From contig PUMO01000061.1 in the NCBI GenBank assembly GCA_003551405.1, forward strand, positions 1-6,923: DNA of 6,923 bases. Direction: 5' to 3'. The translations under genes were made by a program, and so were the position numbers. Shown in pieces: positions 4,871-6,923 of this stretch (positions within the stretch are counted from its first letter, which is position 1; each line of letters opens with the position of its first letter). Source of the stretch: Mollicutes bacterium (GTDB lineage Bacteria > Bacillota_I > Bacilli_A > Izemoplasmatales > Izemoplasmataceae). Below the pieces are notes generated by a model. That model ran no database searches. It was not told where the DNA came from and saw only the letters and a list, made by a program, of their open reading frames with translations.

Positions 4871-5575
4871 TTATTCAATCAATTTCTTAATGGCTGCTTC
4901 ATCCAGTGGTTTGACTTCACCAGGAGCTAATGTTTCATCCAGCGGTAAGTTATTGATGCGAATGCGTTTTAAATACACGACATTGGCATCAAGCATATGC
5001 ATCATTCGTTTAACCTGGTGAAATTTACCTTCTTTAATGCCAATCACAAGCTGTTTGCCTTCATGATATTCAACAATGGCAGGCTGACATTCATAGGGGA
5101 TGTTGTTCCCATCAAGCAACGTCATGGGCTGTTCTAGCCTTGAGACATCTTTCAGTTCTTTGTCCGCAATCACTTCGTAATATTTATAGATGGCTTTTTT
5201 GGGTGAAATGATATCATGCAATAACTTACCATCCGTTGTCAAAATCAGTAGTCCTTCTGTGTCTTTATCCAGTCGCCCTGCAATATGTAGATCATGACGC
5301 TGATAAACAGGCTCAAGATCATCCATCACCGTTAAATCCCGATCATCCATGCGTGCAGAGACGACACCCCGGCGTTTGTTCATCATTAACGTTAGCGACT
5401 CATAATAAATGACCCGTTCGCCACCTATTTCAATGATGTCATTGTCTGGGTCCACATGCTGGCTTGCATCCTTGATGATGGTATTGTTCACACTGATCAA
5501 GCCATCACGTGCTAACTTTTTGACATGTTTCCTTGAAGCATATTGTAAATTGGCCAATAATTTGTCTAATCGCAT
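4871..5575 (-). CDS. rsuA: RsuA/RluB-family 16S/23S rRNA pseudouridine synthase
   Basis: This enzyme isomerises a uridine in rRNA to pseudouridine; RsuA itself modifies position 516 of 16S rRNA. An S4 RNA-binding domain comes first (residues 1-45, MRLDKLLANLQYASRKHVKKL), then the catalytic domain with GRLDKDTEGLLILTTDG (100-116), where D103 is the catalytic aspartate, and the late motif EGKFHQVKRM (182-191). It ends with LAPGEVKPL as E. coli RsuA does. The usual NKPxG motif reads NKRRG (66-70), losing its proline. Its 234 residues suit RsuA. ATG at 5575 has AAGGTGG about 7 nt upstream. It lies just after the terminator of the pfkA-UPF0223 unit. The family is certain; the exact target nucleotide (RsuA versus a relative) is less so. 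Confidence 0.85.
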   Translation of the reverse strand: MRLDKLLANLQYASRKHVKKLARDGLISVNNTIIKDASQHVDPDNDIIEIGGERVIYYESLTLMMNKRRGVVSARMDDRDLTVMDDLEPVYQRHDLHIAGRLDKDTEGLLILTTDGKLLHDIISPKKAIYKYYEVIADKELKDVSRLEQPMTLLDGNNIPYECQPAIVEYHEGKQLVIGIKEGKFHQVKRMMHMLDANVVYLKRIRINNLPLDETLAPGEVKPLDEAAIKKLIE

Positions 5576-5591
5576 CGTATCCCACCTTGGA

Positions 5592-5620
5592 TAAAAAAGA
5601 GGCCATGGCTGGCCCCTTTT
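5592..5620 (-). terminator. Intrinsic terminator after the UPF0223 gene
   Basis: On the minus strand 5620-5610 pairs with 5605-5595 (11 bp, one mismatch, GGCCA core, 4-nt loop), followed by a run of six U. The first arm overlaps the UPF0223 stop codon. The run ends only about 17 nt before the rsuA ATG. Confidence 0.85.
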
Positions 5621-5858
5621 ATTCTTTTAATGACTGCATAAGTTTATATACGGAGACGCCACTTGTTTTTTCAAATGCCTTATCAATTGCTTTTTCTTCG
5701 GACTTATTGTTTAAAATTGACTGAAACGTTTGATAATCTTCAAGTAGCTTTTTGTCCTTTTTTTGATGGTTGCCAACCAATTCTACACGATGAAGAAAAT
5801 CGACCAAAAAGGCAATTTCTTCGTTGGTGTAGGCTTCGTAATCTATTGGGAAGCGCAT
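5619..5858 (-). CDS. yktA: UPF0223 family protein (YktA-like)
   Basis: This is a 79-residue cytoplasmic protein of family UPF0223, found in Bacilli and of unknown biochemical function. The match rests on FPIDYEAYTNEEIAFLVDFL at residues 3-22, which parallels YP-DYDW-TEEI in Bacillus YktA, and on the C-terminal NKSEEKAIDKAFEKTSGVSVYK (about 51-72), which parallels SKAEEK...FEEVSGYSSY. The frame is open further upstream, to 5969, but those codons lie over the end of pfkA and do not resemble the family. The ATG at 5858-5856 is one base after the pfkA stop, and a GGTGAT site formed by pfkA's last Gly-Asp codons lies 4 nt upstream. It is the second gene of a pfkA operon and is closed by a terminator. 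Confidence 0.87.
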   Translation of the reverse strand: MRFPIDYEAYTNEEIAFLVDFLHRVELVGNHQKKDKKLLEDYQTFQSILNNKSEEKAIDKAFEKTSGVSVYKLMQSLKE

Positions 5859-5859
5859 A

Positions 5860-6923
5860 TTAATCACCAAAGCTGATGCCAATGGATTTAGCTGCTGAAA
5901 CGATTTGACCGTTTGGATCAACATTTTTTGCGCCACCGGCACTTGTTTCACCGGTCTTTCCAGTACCAACGACTTCTTCTAAATCTACTAGGTTAATCGC
6001 ACGCCCTTTGTAGCGAACCATTTTACCAGCACCACCTTGCATTAACGCATCCATGGCCCCAACGCCAAAACGCTGTGCCAATACGCGGTCGAAGGTGCTT
6101 GTGGTTCCACCACGCTGCAAGTAAGAAAGATTGGTATAACGGACTTCCTGGTTTGGTAAAAGCTTTTGGAGTTTCTCTTTTACGTGTTCACCAACGCCAC
6201 CTAGACGCATTTGATCGGCGGAATCTTCAATCATTTCGCGAACATGCACGTCACCGTCTTTTTCTTTGGCGCCCTCACTTACGACCACAACAGAGAACTC
6301 GCTACCATATTCATGGCGCTCTTTAACCTTGTCAACCACTTTATTTAGATCATAAGGTATTTCAGGAATCAAAATCGCGTCGGCACTTCCTGCAAATCCC
6401 CCTTCAAGTGCGAGCCATCCAGTGTGGCGGCCCATCACTTCGACCACAATCGTACGGTCATGTGAAAAGGCAGTGGTATGCAGTTTGTCGAGCGCATCGG
6501 TAATGTTCGTTAGAGCAGTGTTAAACCCAAACGTCACATCGGTAGCAGGAAGGTCGTTGTCAATGGTTTTGGGGACACCACCCACAGGAATGCCTTTACG
6601 GTAAAAGTCACGCGCTGAAGTCAGGGTGCCATCGCCACCGATTACAATTAAGGCGTCAACTCCTTCTTGTTTCATGTTTTCAATCGCTTTGTCACTGACG
6701 TCTTCATTGCTTAGCGAGCCATCTTCATGTTCTACACGGTAATTAAACAGGTTATCTTTATTTGAAGATTTGAGAATGGTTCCACCTTCGTGGGTTATGC
6801 CAGAAACTTTATCCATGGTTAAATTGATGAAATGATTATGATATAAACCATTATAGCCGCGTAAATAGCCGACCACTTCCACACCATATTTGGTAATGGC
6901 CGTTTTCGTTGCGCTTGCAATGA
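5860..6923 (-). CDS. pfkA: 6-phosphofructokinase, mixed-substrate (group III) type, 5' end outside window
   Basis: The enzyme phosphorylates fructose 6-phosphate to fructose 1,6-bisphosphate, the committing step of glycolysis. The frame is open to the window edge, giving 353 residues; roughly the first 20, with the glycine-rich nucleotide loop, are missing. Visible motifs, counted from the first full codon, are GGTILKSSN (46-54), GGDGT (95-99), PKTIDND (117-123) with the catalytic aspartate, MGRHTGW (163-169) and LQRGG (268-272). In E. coli numbering, position 104 is Gly (ATP-type) and 124 is Lys (typical of the PPi/mixed clade). Enzymes with this Gly/Lys pair have generally been ATP-dependent. 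The GTG at 6882 is not the start, because upstream codons continue the PFK fold (ASATKTAITKYG). It is followed after 1 nt by UPF0223. Confidence 0.94.
   Translation of the reverse strand, partial: IASATKTAITKYGVEVVGYLRGYNGLYHNHFINLTMDKVSGITHEGGTILKSSNKDNLFNYRVEHEDGSLSNEDVSDKAIENMKQEGVDALIVIGGDGTLTSARDFYRKGIPVGGVPKTIDNDLPATDVTFGFNTALTNITDALDKLHTTAFSHDRTIVVEVMGRHTGWLALEGGFAGSADAILIPEIPYDLNKVVDKVKERHEYGSEFSVVVVSEGAKEKDGDVHVREMIEDSADQMRLGGVGEHVKEKLQKLLPNQEVRYTNLSYLQRGGTTSTFDRVLAQRFGVGAMDALMQGGAGKMVRYKGRAINLVDLEEVVGTGKTGETSAGGAKNVDPNGQIVSAAKSIGISFGD
5863..5868 (-). promoter_or_regulatory. Ribosome binding site deciding the UPF0223 start
   Basis: GGTGAT on the minus strand is formed by the last two sense codons of pfkA (Gly-Asp) and ends 4 nt before ATG at 5858. 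This supports the short UPF0223 start over any upstream start and implies coupling with pfkA translation. Confidence 0.6.

Noticed and set aside
5859..5969. Upstream extension of the UPF0223 gene to a start at 5969
   Set aside because: It would lie out of frame over 37 codons of pfkA, does not resemble UPF0223, and the GGTGAT site points to ATG at 5858.
6880..6882. GTG as the pfkA start
   Set aside because: The frame continues upstream to the window edge with PFK-like sequence, so the true start is outside the window.
1..6923. tRNA genes, CRISPR arrays, insertion sequences, known riboswitches
   Set aside because: I saw no cloverleaf, regularly spaced repeats, transposase or long 5' leader on either strand.

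Overview
The window is a compact piece of a bacterial chromosome with small intergenic gaps and no mobile element. Strong AGGAGG/GGTGAT ribosome binding sites, consensus sigma-A-type promoters, a YlbF/YlbG pair, a UPF0223 gene and KhpA next to S16 all point to a Firmicute of the Bacilli. TGA is used as a stop (rimM and the small gene before the desulfurase) and Trp is read from TGG, so this is not a Mycoplasma-type genetic code. A Mollicutes-adjacent Bacilli lineage is possible, but the genus cannot be named from this sequence.

Layout. (1) Positions 1-1305, minus strand: rpsP, khpA, rimM and the first 62 codons of trmD, a ribosome and tRNA maturation operon with its own promoter at 1334-1362. 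(2) Positions 1382-2079, minus strand: ylbF and ylbG, directly upstream of rpsP on the same strand and driven by an extended -10 promoter. (3) Positions 2092-2200: a divergent control region holding that promoter and, on the plus strand, a perfect-consensus promoter (TTGACA, 17 bp, TATAAT) whose -35 lies inside a perfect 7-bp dyad. (4) Positions 2201-4822, plus strand: a three-gene operon made of an exported thioredoxin-like domain fused to a CcdA/DsbD-type membrane electron carrier, an unrecognised 101-residue protein, and a class I cysteine desulfurase. It ends at a strong bidirectional terminator. (5) Positions 4871-6923, minus strand: pfkA (5' end outside the window), a UPF0223 gene, a terminator, then an RsuA-type pseudouridine synthase.

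Most genes are housekeeping: ribosome assembly, rRNA/tRNA modification, glycolysis and RNase Y-linked mRNA control. The plus-strand operon is the least ordinary part. It pairs trans-membrane thiol electron transfer with sulfur mobilisation from cysteine, with an unknown small protein between them. The control signals are also worth attention: GGTGAT Shine-Dalgarno sites exactly 4 nt before three starts (two of them TTG), a possible anti-SD hairpin at rpsP that only read-through transcripts would carry, a hairpin before rimM, and a terminator placed so close to rsuA that no promoter fits between them.
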